From an uncultured Rhizobium sp. (GTDB taxonomy: Bacteria; Pseudomonadota; Alphaproteobacteria; Rhizobiales; Rhizobiaceae), in the NCBI GenBank assembly GCA_945952415.1, contig CAMFIF010000018.1, forward strand, positions 1-64,000: DNA of 64,000 bases, given 5' to 3'. The position numbers and the translations under genes are program-made. Under the pieces are notes generated by a model. The model worked only from the letters and a program-made list of their open reading frames with translations, searched no databases and was not told the DNA's origin. Of the stretch, positions 51,064 to 59,282 are shown piece by piece; position 1 is the first letter of the stretch; each line of letters opens with the position of its first letter.

Positions 51064-54000
51064 TCAGACCGGCATGGCCATGGTCTCGGCCTCGGCTTTC
51101 GGCGGCGGCCCGCCGCGACCGAAGAAGAGCGCATAGGCGGCCGGCAGAACGAGGATCGTCAGCACGGTTGCCACCAGAATGCCGCCCATCATGGCATAGG
51201 CGAGCGGTCCCCAGAAGGCGCCGCGGGAGATGGGGATGAGGGCCAGCACCGCCGTCAGCGCGGTCAGCACGATCGGGCGGAAGCGGCGCACGGTCGCCTC
51301 GACGATGGCCTCCATCTTCGACATGCCTGCGGCGATGTCCTGGTCGATCTGGTCGACGAGGATGATCGAGTTGCGGATGATGATGCCGAGCAGGGCGATG
51401 ACGCCGAGGATCGCCACGAAGCCGAAGGGCGCGCCGCTGATCAGCAGCGCCGCCGCCGCGCCGATGATGCCGAGCGGCCCCGTGGCCAGCACCACCATGG
51501 CCTTGCCGAAATGCTGGAGCTGGACCATCAGCAGCAGCACGATGATGATCAGCATGACCGGCACCTTGGCGGCAATCGAGGCCTGGGAAGTTGCCGATTC
51601 CTCGACCCCGCCCTGGATCTCGATCTTGTAGCCGGGCGCCAGGCTATCGCGCAGCGGCTTCAGCTGGTCGAAGACCGAAAGCGCCACCTCGTTCGACTGC
51701 ACGTCATCCGGAACGATGCCGCGCACGGTGATGGTCGGCATGCGGTCGCGGCGCCATTCGATGCCGTTTTCCAGAACCGGCTCGACGCGGGCGACCTGCG
51801 AGACCGGCACGAAGCGGCCGTTGTCGGTCGGGACATAGACCGAGTTTACCGCGGTCAGCAGGCTGCGGTTCGCTTCCGGTTCGCGGGCGACGATGGCGAT
51901 TGTTTCCTCGCCGGAGCGGAACTCGGAAAGGGGCGCGCCGGACATGGCGGCCTGCAGCATCTGCCGGACGCGCTGGGAGGAGACACCGAGGGCGCGGGCG
52001 CGATCCTGATCGATGACAAGGCGCATGGCGGGCACCTGCTCCAGCCAGTCGTCATGGATCGCCGAGAGGAGCGGGTTCTTCCGATAGACGGCCTCTACCT
52101 CGCTGGCGATGCGGCGGACCTCCGCACGGTCGGGGCCCGAGACGCGCATCTGCACGGGCCAGCCGACCGGCGGGCCGAGGAACAGGCGATCCACCTTGGA
52201 GCGCACGGCGGGAAAATCCTTGGCCAGGATGCTGCGCAGCTTCAGGATCAGCCTTTCGCGGCTTTCCACATCCTTTGCCATGACGAGAAGCTGGGCGAAG
52301 TTCGGGTTGCGGAGCTGCTGGTCGAGCGGCAGGAAGAAGCGCGGCGCACCCTCGCCGATGAAGGTGGCGACAAAGGTCTTGTCCTGATCGTCGAGGATCT
52401 GTGCTTCCAGAGCCTTGGCCTGACGCTCCACCTCGCCGATGGCGGTGCCTTCCGGCAGCCACATGTCCACGAGGATTTCGGGACGGGAGGATTGCGGGAA
52501 GAAATTCTGCGGAATGAAGCGGAAGCCATAGAGGCTGGTGGCAAAGACGACGAGCGTCAGCATCAGCACCACGACCCGATGACGGACCGCCCAGCCGACG
52601 GTCGCGCGCAGGCGGCGATAGAAGGGCGAGCCGAAAATGTCGCGCTCCTCGCCCTCCTGGTGGGGCCGGTGCTTCAGGATCATGTAGCCGAGCCAGGGGG
52701 TGAAAAGAACGGCCACGATCCAGGAACAGACGAGCGCAATGCCCACGACATAGAAGAGGGAGCTCACATATTCGCCGGCGGTGGAGGCGGCAAAGCCCAC
52801 GGGAATGAAGCCCGCGGTGGTGATCAGCGTGCCTGTCAGCATGGGGAAGGAAGTGGATGTATAGGCAAAGCTTGCGGCTTCGAGCTTGGGCAGGCCCTCC
52901 TCGAGCTTGCGCTCCATCAGCTCCACCACGATCATGGCATCGTCGACGAGAAGCCCGAGCGCGATGATGAGGGCGCCCAGCGAAATGCGCTGGAGCTCGA
53001 TACCCATCTGATCCATGACCGCGAAGGTGGCGGCGAGAACGAGCGGGATGGTGATGGCGATTACCATGCCGGAGCGCCAGCCGATGGAGAGCAGCGAGAC
53101 GACAAGCACGATGACCAGTGCCTCGATGAGGGCCTGGCCGAATTCGGCCATGGCTTCGCGCACCACTTCCGGCTGGTTGGAAATCTGGCCGATCGAGACG
53201 CCGACCGGCAGGGTTTCACGGAAGCGTTCATAGGTCGCCTCCACCGCCTTGCCGACATCGGTCACCTTGAAGCCCTTGGCCATGACGACGCCGATTTCGA
53301 CGCTGTCGGCGCCGTTGAAGCGGAACTTGCGGGCCGGCGGATCCTCGAAGCCCTCCTTCACCAGCGCGATATCGCCAAGGCGGAAGACCTGGCTGCCCGA
53401 GCGCAGCCGAAGCTGCTTGATGTCCTCGACCGAGGTGACGCCGCCATCGACGGAAATGCGCACCGAGCGCTCCTGCGTCGTTACCGTGCCGGCGGGGTCC
53501 ATGTCGTTCTGTCCGCCGAGTGCCGTCTGGATGTCGCGGATCGTTAGGCCCCGTTCGGCGAGTGCCTTGGTGGACACGTCGATGAAGATCTTCTGCGGCT
53601 GGTCGCCGAGGATCACCGCTTTTTCGACGCCGGGGGTGGAGAGCAGCATGTCGCGCGCCTTGATGGCGAACTGCTTCAGTTCGGGATAGCTGAAACCCTC
53701 GCCCGACAGGGCATGGAGGGTGATGTAGGTATCGCCGAATTCATCGTTGAAATAGGGGCCATAGAGGCCGGAGGGCAGCTCGCTCCTGATGTCGCCCACC
53801 TTCTTGCGGACCTGGTAGAAGGCGTCCTTGACCTCGGCCGCATTGGTGTTGCCGGCAATGTTGATGGTGATGATGGCGCTGCCGGCGCGGGCGAAGGACT
53901 TCACGTAATCGAGATGGGGCGTTTCCTGCAGCTTGCGCTCGATCTTGTTGACGACCTGGTCCTGCATTTCCTCTATCGAGGCGCCCGGCCAGGCGACCTG

Positions 54001-54174
54001 GATGATCATGGCGCGGAAGGTGAAATCCGGGTCCTCCTTCTGGCCCATGCGCAGGAGCCCGAGGACGCCCATGATGATGATGAGGCCGAAGAGAAAGCGA
54101 ATGATGCTCTGATGCTGGATTGCCCAGCGCGACAGGTTGAAACCCGCGCCGTCATGGGTCGAATGGGTCGACAT
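51064..54174 (-). CDS. RND efflux pump inner-membrane subunit (HAE1-like)
   Basis: This 1036-residue resistance-nodulation-division transporter has the usual twelve-helix plan with two large periplasmic domains. Proton-relay acidic residues sit in LGLLVDDAMIVVELMERK (TM4), and a periplasmic motif GASIEEMQDQVVNKIERKLQ is near the N-terminus. It exports drugs or lipophilic compounds as part of a tripartite pump; no outer-membrane channel gene is present here. It is third in an operon after tetR and the adaptor gene, with a 50-bp gap to the adaptor. Confidence 0.93.
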   Translation of the reverse strand: MSTHSTHDGAGFNLSRWAIQHQSIIRFLFGLIIIMGVLGLLRMGQKEDPDFTFRAMIIQVAWPGASIEEMQDQVVNKIERKLQETPHLDYVKSFARAGSAIITINIAGNTNAAEVKDAFYQVRKKVGDIRSELPSGLYGPYFNDEFGDTYITLHALSGEGFSYPELKQFAIKARDMLLSTPGVEKAVILGDQPQKIFIDVSTKALAERGLTIRDIQTALGGQNDMDPAGTVTTQERSVRISVDGGVTSVEDIKQLRLRSGSQVFRLGDIALVKEGFEDPPARKFRFNGADSVEIGVVMAKGFKVTDVGKAVEATYERFRETLPVGVSIGQISNQPEVVREAMAEFGQALIEALVIVLVVSLLSIGWRSGMVIAITIPLVLAATFAVMDQMGIELQRISLGALIIALGLLVDDAMIVVELMERKLEEGLPKLEAASFAYTSTSFPMLTGTLITTAGFIPVGFAASTAGEYVSSLFYVVGIALVCSWIVAVLFTPWLGYMILKHRPHQEGEERDIFGSPFYRRLRATVGWAVRHRVVVLMLTLVVFATSLYGFRFIPQNFFPQSSRPEILVDMWLPEGTAIGEVERQAKALEAQILDDQDKTFVATFIGEGAPRFFLPLDQQLRNPNFAQLLVMAKDVESRERLILKLRSILAKDFPAVRSKVDRLFLGPPVGWPVQMRVSGPDRAEVRRIASEVEAVYRKNPLLSAIHDDWLEQVPAMRLVIDQDRARALGVSSQRVRQMLQAAMSGAPLSEFRSGEETIAIVAREPEANRSLLTAVNSVYVPTDNGRFVPVSQVARVEPVLENGIEWRRDRMPTITVRGIVPDDVQSNEVALSVFDQLKPLRDSLAPGYKIEIQGGVEESATSQASIAAKVPVMLIIIVLLLMVQLQHFGKAMVVLATGPLGIIGAAAALLISGAPFGFVAILGVIALLGIIIRNSIILVDQIDQDIAAGMSKMEAIVEATVRRFRPIVLTALTAVLALIPISRGAFWGPLAYAMMGGILVATVLTILVLPAAYALFFGRGGPPPKAEAETMAMPV

Positions 54175-54224
54175 GGCACACCTAAGGAATGGGGATCGGA
54201 GGAGGGGTCTTCCGACCCTGGCGG

Positions 54225-55373
54225 TCAGATGGCGGGTTTCTGCGTCTGGGTGGCGGCCAGCGTTTCGCCGAAGCCTTCGGGCAGCCGTACCTTCAGCTTG
54301 TCGGTCATGAACTGGGTGCCGGCAGCCACCACGATATCACCCCGGTTCAGGCCCTTGTCGATGGCAACGCCCTCGGGCGTGAAGGCGCCGGTGGTCACGT
54401 CCCGTGCAGTGACGGTGGCGCTCGCGGCATCCACCACCCAGACCACGGTGCGGCCATCGGTTTTCGCAAGCGCCGACAGCGGCAGGTTGACCACCGGTGT
54501 TGCGCTCTTGCGGGCGGCCTCGATCGTCGCGGTCATGCCGAGCCGGATCTCGGGATTGTCCGAAAGGGCAACACGGACGGCAAAGGTGCGCGACAGCGGA
54601 TCGGCGCTGGCGGCGATCTCGCGCACCTTGCCCTTCATCTTCAGGGAAGGATCGGCCCAGAAGCCGGCACTTACCTCTTCGCCCACGCTGAAGGCGGAAA
54701 TATCGGTTTCAGGCACGGAAATCTGCACTTCCTTCTCGTCATCGGCAGCGACGACGACGGCGACATTGCCGGCCCCGATCACCTGGCCGGCATCGGCCTG
54801 GACCTGGGTGACGACGCCGTCGCGGTTGGCGACGAGGTCCGTATAGGCGAGCTGGTTCGTGACTTCGTTCACCGCTGCCTCGGCCGAGGTGAGGGCCGAG
54901 CGGGCCTGATCGAGCGTCAGCTTGCGCTGTTCGAGAAGCGCCAGAGGAATGGTGCGCTGGTTGAACAGCTGGTCGGCGCGCTTCCAGGCGGCTTCCGCGG
55001 TATCGAACTGCTGGCGGGCGGCATCGAGATTGGCCTTGGCGCGGTTTTCCGAAAGGGCGATGTCGGCGCGGTCAAGGCGCATCAGCACGTCGCCCTTCTT
55101 CACCCGGTCGCCGATATCCACCCGGCGCTCGACGATCTTGCCATTGATCCTGAAGCCGAGATTCATCTCGGTCCGGGCCTTGACCGAGCCGGAATAGACA
55201 AGGGTTGCGGCCACTTCGGAAGGCTCCACCTTGATGACTTTCACGGGGCGGATTTCCTTCGCCACCTCGGTCTTTTCCTCGGAACAGGCGGTGAGGGCCG
55301 CGCCGGAAAGGGCAAGGGCGGCAAGAAGGGCGGCGGTCTTGAGCGTGCGGCCAAAGGCGGTGGGCTGCATCAT
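54225..55373 (-). CDS. RND efflux periplasmic adaptor subunit
   Basis: This 382-residue membrane-fusion protein has a lipoprotein-type leader (LALSGAALTAC). The lipoyl half (GFRINGKIVERRVDIGDRVKKGDVLMRLD), an alpha-hairpin rich in Ala/Gln/Arg (about 95-160), the second lipoyl half (DLVANRDGVVTQVQADAGQVIGAGNVAVVVA) and the beta-barrel/membrane-proximal domains follow in order. It bridges the RND pump to an outer-membrane channel. The start may be either of two adjacent ATGs. Confidence 0.93.
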   Translation of the reverse strand: MMQPTAFGRTLKTAALLAALALSGAALTACSEEKTEVAKEIRPVKVIKVEPSEVAATLVYSGSVKARTEMNLGFRINGKIVERRVDIGDRVKKGDVLMRLDRADIALSENRAKANLDAARQQFDTAEAAWKRADQLFNQRTIPLALLEQRKLTLDQARSALTSAEAAVNEVTNQLAYTDLVANRDGVVTQVQADAGQVIGAGNVAVVVAADDEKEVQISVPETDISAFSVGEEVSAGFWADPSLKMKGKVREIAASADPLSRTFAVRVALSDNPEIRLGMTATIEAARKSATPVVNLPLSALAKTDGRTVVWVVDAASATVTARDVTTGAFTPEGVAIDKGLNRGDIVVAAGTQFMTDKLKVRLPEGFGETLAATQTQKPAI

Positions 55374-55391
55374 TTTTCGGGGTCCTTGTCT

Positions 55392-56024
55392 TTATTCCGC
55401 AGCGGCAGAGGCTGAAGCGGCAGGTGCAGTCTTGAGGGCGCGCAGCAGGAAATCGGCAGTCTGTTCCGGCGTGGCGCGGTTGTTGCGGGGCGGGCATTGG
55501 GAAACGCATTGCGGGTGGACGAGCGCGGTCATGCCCGCGCCAAAGCACTTGGCGGAAACGGCACTGTCCTGCGGAGGAAATTCGCCGCTCCTGATGCCAT
55601 CCTCGATGATCGACTGGATGATGCGGCACTGGCCGTCGATGTAGTTCTCGACCACGCCCCACTGGTTCTCTATGGCGATGACCACCATTTCATGCACCTT
55701 TTCCGCATCGAGGAAGGTTTCCACGGTGCGGCGGTGCATGTCGATCACGAAGCGGTGCAGGCGCTCCGAGGCGGGAAGGGGAAGGGCGGCAATCGAACGG
55801 GCAAGCGCCTCGTTCTGGCCGAGCATGCGCCGGGCCAGCGCCTCGTGAATATCGGTCTTGGAGCGGAAGAAGCGGTAGATGTTGGCGGGCGACATGCCCA
55901 GTTCTCGGGCAATATCGGCCACGTTGGTCTTGGAGTAGCCATAGATCCTGAAGAGCTTTTCAGCGGCTTCCAGGATCCGGCGGACATTCTCCTCATGGGC
56001 GGCATCGGCGGAGGCGGCTTGCAT
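55392..56024 (-). CDS. TetR-family repressor of the RND operon
   Basis: This 210-residue TetR protein has an HTH at about residues 12-57 (VRRILEAAEKLFRIYGYSKTNVADIARELGMSPANIYRFFRSKTDIH) and a C-terminal ligand domain with the segment DAEKVHEMVVIAIENQWGVVENYI. ATG 56024 is used because the longer frame would run through the palindromic operator. It is the first gene of the efflux operon, 18 bp before the adaptor gene, so it should repress both itself and the pump until bound by an effector. Confidence 0.9.
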   Translation of the reverse strand: MQAASADAAHEENVRRILEAAEKLFRIYGYSKTNVADIARELGMSPANIYRFFRSKTDIHEALARRMLGQNEALARSIAALPLPASERLHRFVIDMHRRTVETFLDAEKVHEMVVIAIENQWGVVENYIDGQCRIIQSIIEDGIRSGEFPPQDSAVSAKCFGAGMTALVHPQCVSQCPPRNNRATPEQTADFLLRALKTAPAASASAAAE

Positions 56025-56048
56025 GGCAACGTCCTGAAATTTGACTAG

Positions 56049-56070
56049 TGACGAATTACATAATTCGTCA
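56049..56070. promoter_or_regulatory. Perfect palindromic operator upstream of tetR
   Basis: TGACGAATTA-CA-TAATTCGTCA is a perfect 10-bp inverted repeat 24 bp upstream of the tetR start. Position and form fit an autoregulatory TetR operator controlling the whole efflux operon. Confidence 0.8.
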
Positions 56071-56146
56071 GCGATCAAAAATCAAGCGGCGCGCGCCCTT
56101 TATGGCGAGGCACCGTGAAATTCCCGTAAGAGCGGCTTTAAAACAA

Positions 56147-56171
56147 AAAGCCCGGCAGCGCGCCGGGCTTT
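56147..56171 (-). terminator. Terminator of the DUF3309 gene
   Basis: AAAGCCCGGC / GCCGGGCTTT is a perfect 10-bp stem with a five-base loop, followed by TTGTTTT on the minus strand. It isolates the small stress gene from the efflux operon. Confidence 0.85.
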
Positions 56172-56192
56172 CTGGGGAAGCGGCGCCTGGCC

Positions 56193-56351
56193 TTATATGC
56201 GTCCCATCAGCATCAGCACGATGACGATGACCAGAACCAGACCCAGGCCGGAGCTCGGATAATAGCCCCAGGCGGTGCTGTGCGGCCAGACCGGCAGGGC
56301 GCCGATGAGGACGAGAATGAGAATGATGATCAGAATGGTACCGACACTCAT
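56193..56351 (-). CDS. DUF3309 small hydrophobic protein
   Basis: This 52-residue protein runs MSVGTILIIILILVLIGALP then WPHSTAWGYYPSSGLGLVLVIVIVLMLMGRI. Two membrane helices flank a conserved WGYYPSS centre, which is the DUF3309 family pattern. GGAG lies six bases before the ATG. Its function is unknown; homologues are widespread in rhizobia and often sit near stress genes, as here next to CsbD. It has its own terminator. Confidence 0.85.
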   Translation of the reverse strand: MSVGTILIIILILVLIGALPVWPHSTAWGYYPSSGLGLVLVIVIVLMLMGRI

Positions 56352-56530
56352 GATAGTCTCCTTTCCGAAGCCGCGGCGGTTTCGGTCCCCGCGCCGGGCT
56401 ATGGGATGAAAAAGGCGGAAGCCGCATGGTTGGTTCCGCTGCCCGCCTCAGACTTCCATCCGGAAAGCCACAGGGCGGGTGCGAGAGGATCGGCCCGGGG
56501 CTCCTAAAACCCCCGGGCCGGCCATGGCAC

Positions 56531-56701
56531 TTAGTCGCGCGCTGCGTCCTTCAGGCTGCCGACGGCGTTCTGCACCTTGCCCTTGGCCTGCTGCATCTTG
56601 CCGTCTGCCTGGAGCTTGGCATCGCCCAGCACTTCGCCGGCTGCTTCCTTGACGGAACCGGCGGCCTGGTTTGCGGCACCCTTGATACGATCCTTGTCCA
56701 T
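56531..56701 (-). CDS. CsbD-like stress protein
   Basis: This 56-residue protein begins MDKDRIKGAANQAAGSVKEA and continues GEVLGDAKLQADGKMQQAKGKVQNAVGSLKDAARD, the CsbD repeat-like amphipathic pattern rich in Ala, Gly, Lys and Gln. CsbD-family genes are induced by general stress; their mechanism is unknown. AAAGGAG precedes the ATG. A GGCCCGGGG/CCCCGGGCC hairpin at 56492-56519 follows the gene but lacks a T-run. Confidence 0.9.
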   Translation of the reverse strand: MDKDRIKGAANQAAGSVKEAAGEVLGDAKLQADGKMQQAKGKVQNAVGSLKDAARD

Positions 56702-56845
56702 GGTGATCTCCTTTCCTGTCGTTGATGGTCCCTTGAGGGAAAGAGGGACCGGTCTTCACTGAGGAGAAGGCGGTGGCGAGCCAAGCCCGCCGTCCTTGCT
56801 CGGTAGGCAGGTAGGGTGGCCATGGTTCGCTCACAGGATCGGAAA

Positions 56846-58228
56846 CTACTCAATTTCGAGTGTGGGAAGCGCTAGGATCAGACGCGCCAGTTGCGGCAGC
56901 GAGCGCGAACCGGTGCGTCGCATGATGGCGGCGCGGTGGTTTTCCACCGTGCGCTGGCTGATGCCGAGATCGGCGGCAATGTTCTTGCTGGGATGGCCGT
57001 CGAGAACCATGGTCATGATCTGCCGCTGGCGGCGGGTAAGGCCCTTCAGCGCCTGCATGGCTTTCTCCCGGTTGAGGTGATCGGCATCGGCACTGCGGGC
57101 CCGGGCGAGCGCCGACCGGACGCAGGCAATCAGCGCGGGCGCGGTGACCGGTTTCTCCAGAAAGTCGCTTGCTCCCATCTTCATCGCGCTCACCGCCATC
57201 TGCACGTCACTGCTGCCGGTCATGACGATGGTGGGGATGGGATGGCCGCGGCGACCCATTTCCTGCAGAAGGTCGAGCCCGCTCATGCCGGGCAGATAGG
57301 CATCGACCAGGAGGCAGCCCTGGGTCTCGCCCGCATAGTCTTCAAGAAACTGTTCGCAATGTCCGTAGTCGCGCACCAGGCTGCCTTCCGCTTCCAGAAC
57401 CTCGCGCACCGCCTCCCGGATCGCCGCATCGTCATCGATGACATGGACGAGGGGAATGCCGCCCTCGGGGGCGATCGGGCCCTCTTCAACTCCATCCTCC
57501 GGCTGAAGGAGAAGCGACCTTTGCCCCGCCGGCGGCGGGGCGGCGAGGATGGCGTTCAGCTGGGCGAGGGTTTCGCCCATGCGCTCGACGATGGCCAGCT
57601 GCCGGGGATCCTCAATCTGGCGCTTCAGCAGGCTGTGCAGGAGAACGAGCGTTTGCAGCGGCTGTCGCACCTCATGGGCAAGGGTGGTGGGACGGATTGC
57701 CGGAACGGGCGCGGAAGGCGCAGCCGGCGGGCGGCCTGGCAGGCCCTCTTCCCGCAGGCGCGCGGCCTCGATCACCCGCCCGCCCTCGGCCCTGAAGGCC
57801 GTGAGGCAGGCTTCACAAGGCTCCGAACCCTCCGTCGGCATGACCAGCACCGTCTCGCCGGCCCGGGAGCCGAGCGAGGCAAGGAGCCGTTCCAGCCGCG
57901 CGCCCGGCGTCGTCTGAGCGGGCGGACGCAGTTCCAGCCGTCCCCGGTCGATGACAAATTGTCGGCCGACGGGGAGTACAAGCAGACTTCCGGGATCGAG
58001 CGGCGAGCCGTGGGTGGCGAGGGTCAGCGCCAGCCCTTCGCCGAGACTTTCCGGCAGCTGGCCAAAATCCTCCGCCGTTTCCGGCACGAAGATCAGGCAT
58101 GGCAGCGGGTGGTCGCCCCTAGGGGCGAGCAGGATGGACACACGTTCGGGCAGATCCGCGTGGTCCGGGCCACGCAACGGCATGATGACGAGCGGGCCCG
58201 CGGCAGGAACCCTTCTTAAGGTGGGCAT
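56846..58228 (-). CDS. CheB-like/DHp-like/receiver/LuxR fusion response regulator
   Basis: This 460-residue protein has four parts. Residues about 28-155 resemble a CheB methylesterase domain (THGSPLDPGSLLVLPVGRQFVIDRGRLELRPP) but lack the GASTGG serine and the His and Asp of the triad. Residues 180-230 look like a kinase DHp helix (LAHEVRQPLQTLVLLHSLLKRQIEDPRQLAIVERMGETLAQLNAIL, His-185), with no ATPase domain after it. Residues 259-375 are a receiver with the acidic pocket IDDD, phosphoacceptor D309, T337 and K359. Residues 395-455 are a LuxR HTH (LTRRQRQIMTMVLDGHPSKNIAADLGISQRTVENHRAAIMRRTG), FixJ-like. It probably controls transcription. It is divergent from the yqjDE-like pair and next to small stress genes. 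Confidence 0.85.
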   Translation of the reverse strand: MPTLRRVPAAGPLVIMPLRGPDHADLPERVSILLAPRGDHPLPCLIFVPETAEDFGQLPESLGEGLALTLATHGSPLDPGSLLVLPVGRQFVIDRGRLELRPPAQTTPGARLERLLASLGSRAGETVLVMPTEGSEPCEACLTAFRAEGGRVIEAARLREEGLPGRPPAAPSAPVPAIRPTTLAHEVRQPLQTLVLLHSLLKRQIEDPRQLAIVERMGETLAQLNAILAAPPPAGQRSLLLQPEDGVEEGPIAPEGGIPLVHVIDDDAAIREAVREVLEAEGSLVRDYGHCEQFLEDYAGETQGCLLVDAYLPGMSGLDLLQEMGRRGHPIPTIVMTGSSDVQMAVSAMKMGASDFLEKPVTAPALIACVRSALARARSADADHLNREKAMQALKGLTRRQRQIMTMVLDGHPSKNIAADLGISQRTVENHRAAIMRRTGSRSLPQLARLILALPTLEIE

Positions 58229-58529
58229 GGCTGTGTCCCGTTACAGCTTGGCACTCGATTTCAAGGCGGATCGCCTCTGCAATCCGCCTCTGAAACGCAG
58301 CGAAGCGGAATGCGTTCCCGCTCCTGCACAAAAAAATGCGTACAAACCCTCACTTGAAGCGAAGCCTGCCAGGGCTACGAAGGGGGATAGGCCGGGATCG
58401 CCTTGAGTAAATTCCGAACCTGCCAGCGGCCGGGGTCATTCCTAAATGGCTTGATGGAAGGGCCGAGCCTGCCCTTTCTGGAATGCCGCGCGGATCGCGG
58501 CGCAAGCCCTTTATCGGAGTATCACGACC
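58229..58529. other. Divergent intergenic region between the regulator and yqjD-like gene
   Basis: This 301-bp gap must hold promoters for both directions. No perfect sigma-factor motif or long palindrome was identified. A GGAAT...GTT arrangement on the minus strand near 58412-58445 is too loose to call an extracytoplasmic-stress promoter. Confidence 0.6.
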
Positions 58530-58817
58530 ATGGCCAATTCTTCCAGCGATGACATCGCCGCCCTGCGTGAAGACCTGAACAGCCTGAGGCAGGATCTTTC
58601 GAGCCTGATTTCCAACCTGAAGACGGATGCGGCCAAGAACATGTCGCGGGGAGCAAGCCAGCTCGACGAGAACATGCAGGCCTTTTACCGCTCCGCGCTG
58701 AATAGCGGCGAGGAACAGGCACGCCAGCTTTCGAAGAAGATCGAGGATCATCCGCTGCTCGCCATCATGCTGGTGCTGGGTGCGGGTTATCTCGGCGGCC
58801 GCATGCTGAGCCGCTGA
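58530..58817 (+). CDS. YqjD/ElaB-like (DUF883) membrane-anchored protein
   Basis: This 95-residue protein has a long amphipathic helix (about residues 6-72, DDIAALREDLNSLRQDLSSLISNLKTDAAKN...) and a single C-terminal membrane helix (HPLLAIMLVLGAGYLGGRMLSR). That is the layout of the ElaB/YqjD/YgaM family. E. coli YqjD is a stationary-phase membrane anchor that associates with ribosomes. GGAG lies before the ATG. The YqjE-like gene follows after eight bases, as in E. coli yqjDE. Confidence 0.85.
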   Translation: MANSSSDDIAALREDLNSLRQDLSSLISNLKTDAAKNMSRGASQLDENMQAFYRSALNSGEEQARQLSKKIEDHPLLAIMLVLGAGYLGGRMLSR

Positions 58818-58825
58818 GGCCAGCC

Positions 58826-59209
58826 ATGCGCGAAATGCTTCGCCTGCTCGTTCGCCTGGCGGACAGCCAGATGGCGCAGGAACGGCCAAGCCTCGTCACC
58901 CGTGCCCTGTGCGGGCTGGTGGCGGGCCTGTTTCTGCTCGCCGCCTTCAGTCTGGCACTCGTATCGTTCTGGATCTACCTCCTGCCCGAGGTCGGGCCGG
59001 TCGGGGCACCGCTGATCATTGCCGGGCTGCTATTTCTGGTCGGGCTTCTCTTTCTTCTTCTTGCGCGTCGCAGGCCGATGCTGGTGGTTGCCGATCCGGC
59101 AGCGGACCCGCGCTATGCCTCCTCCGCCGCCAGTCCCCTTGCGGCCAACAAGAGTGCTCTCCTTCTCGCCCTCTTCACCGCCGCCTTCCAGAGCGGCGCG
59201 CGTCGGTAA
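58826..59209 (+). CDS. YqjE-like phage-holin-family (DUF1469-like) membrane protein
   Basis: This 127-residue inner-membrane protein has two central hydrophobic helices (ALCGLVAGLFLLAAFSLALVSFWIYLLPEV and GAPLIIAGLLFLVGLLFLLLARRR). It is annotated elsewhere as phage-holin-superfamily/YqjE-type, but it is not a prophage gene here. It directly follows the YqjD-like gene, and the two probably form an envelope-stress pair. The function is unknown. Confidence 0.75.
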   Translation: MREMLRLLVRLADSQMAQERPSLVTRALCGLVAGLFLLAAFSLALVSFWIYLLPEVGPVGAPLIIAGLLFLVGLLFLLLARRRPMLVVADPAADPRYASSAASPLAANKSALLLALFTAAFQSGARR

Positions 59210-59230
59210 CCCAACCGCTTCGGAAATGGA

Positions 59231-59258
59231 AAAAGCCCGGTCTTCGGACCGGGCTTTT
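59231..59258. terminator. Strong bidirectional terminator
   Basis: AAAAGCCCGGTC / GACCGGGCTTTT is a perfect 12-bp stem with a TTCG tetraloop, with A and T runs at both ends. It serves the plus-strand yqjDE-like pair and the minus-strand SerC-SerA-like gene. Confidence 0.9.
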
Positions 59259-59282
59259 CTGTGTCTGGCTTCGCCTTGCGGA

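Noticed and set aside
50944..53547. An 867-codon open frame on the plus strand
   Set aside because: It is antisense to the RND pump gene, is highly charged, and has no membrane or family signature.
58229..58529. Possible general-stress (EcfG-type) promoters
   Set aside because: Only loose GGAAT...GTT matches with poor spacing were found, so no promoter was called.
58826..59209. A prophage holin
   Set aside because: The holin-like label comes only from the two-helix fold. There are no phage genes nearby and the gene pairs with a YqjD-like gene.
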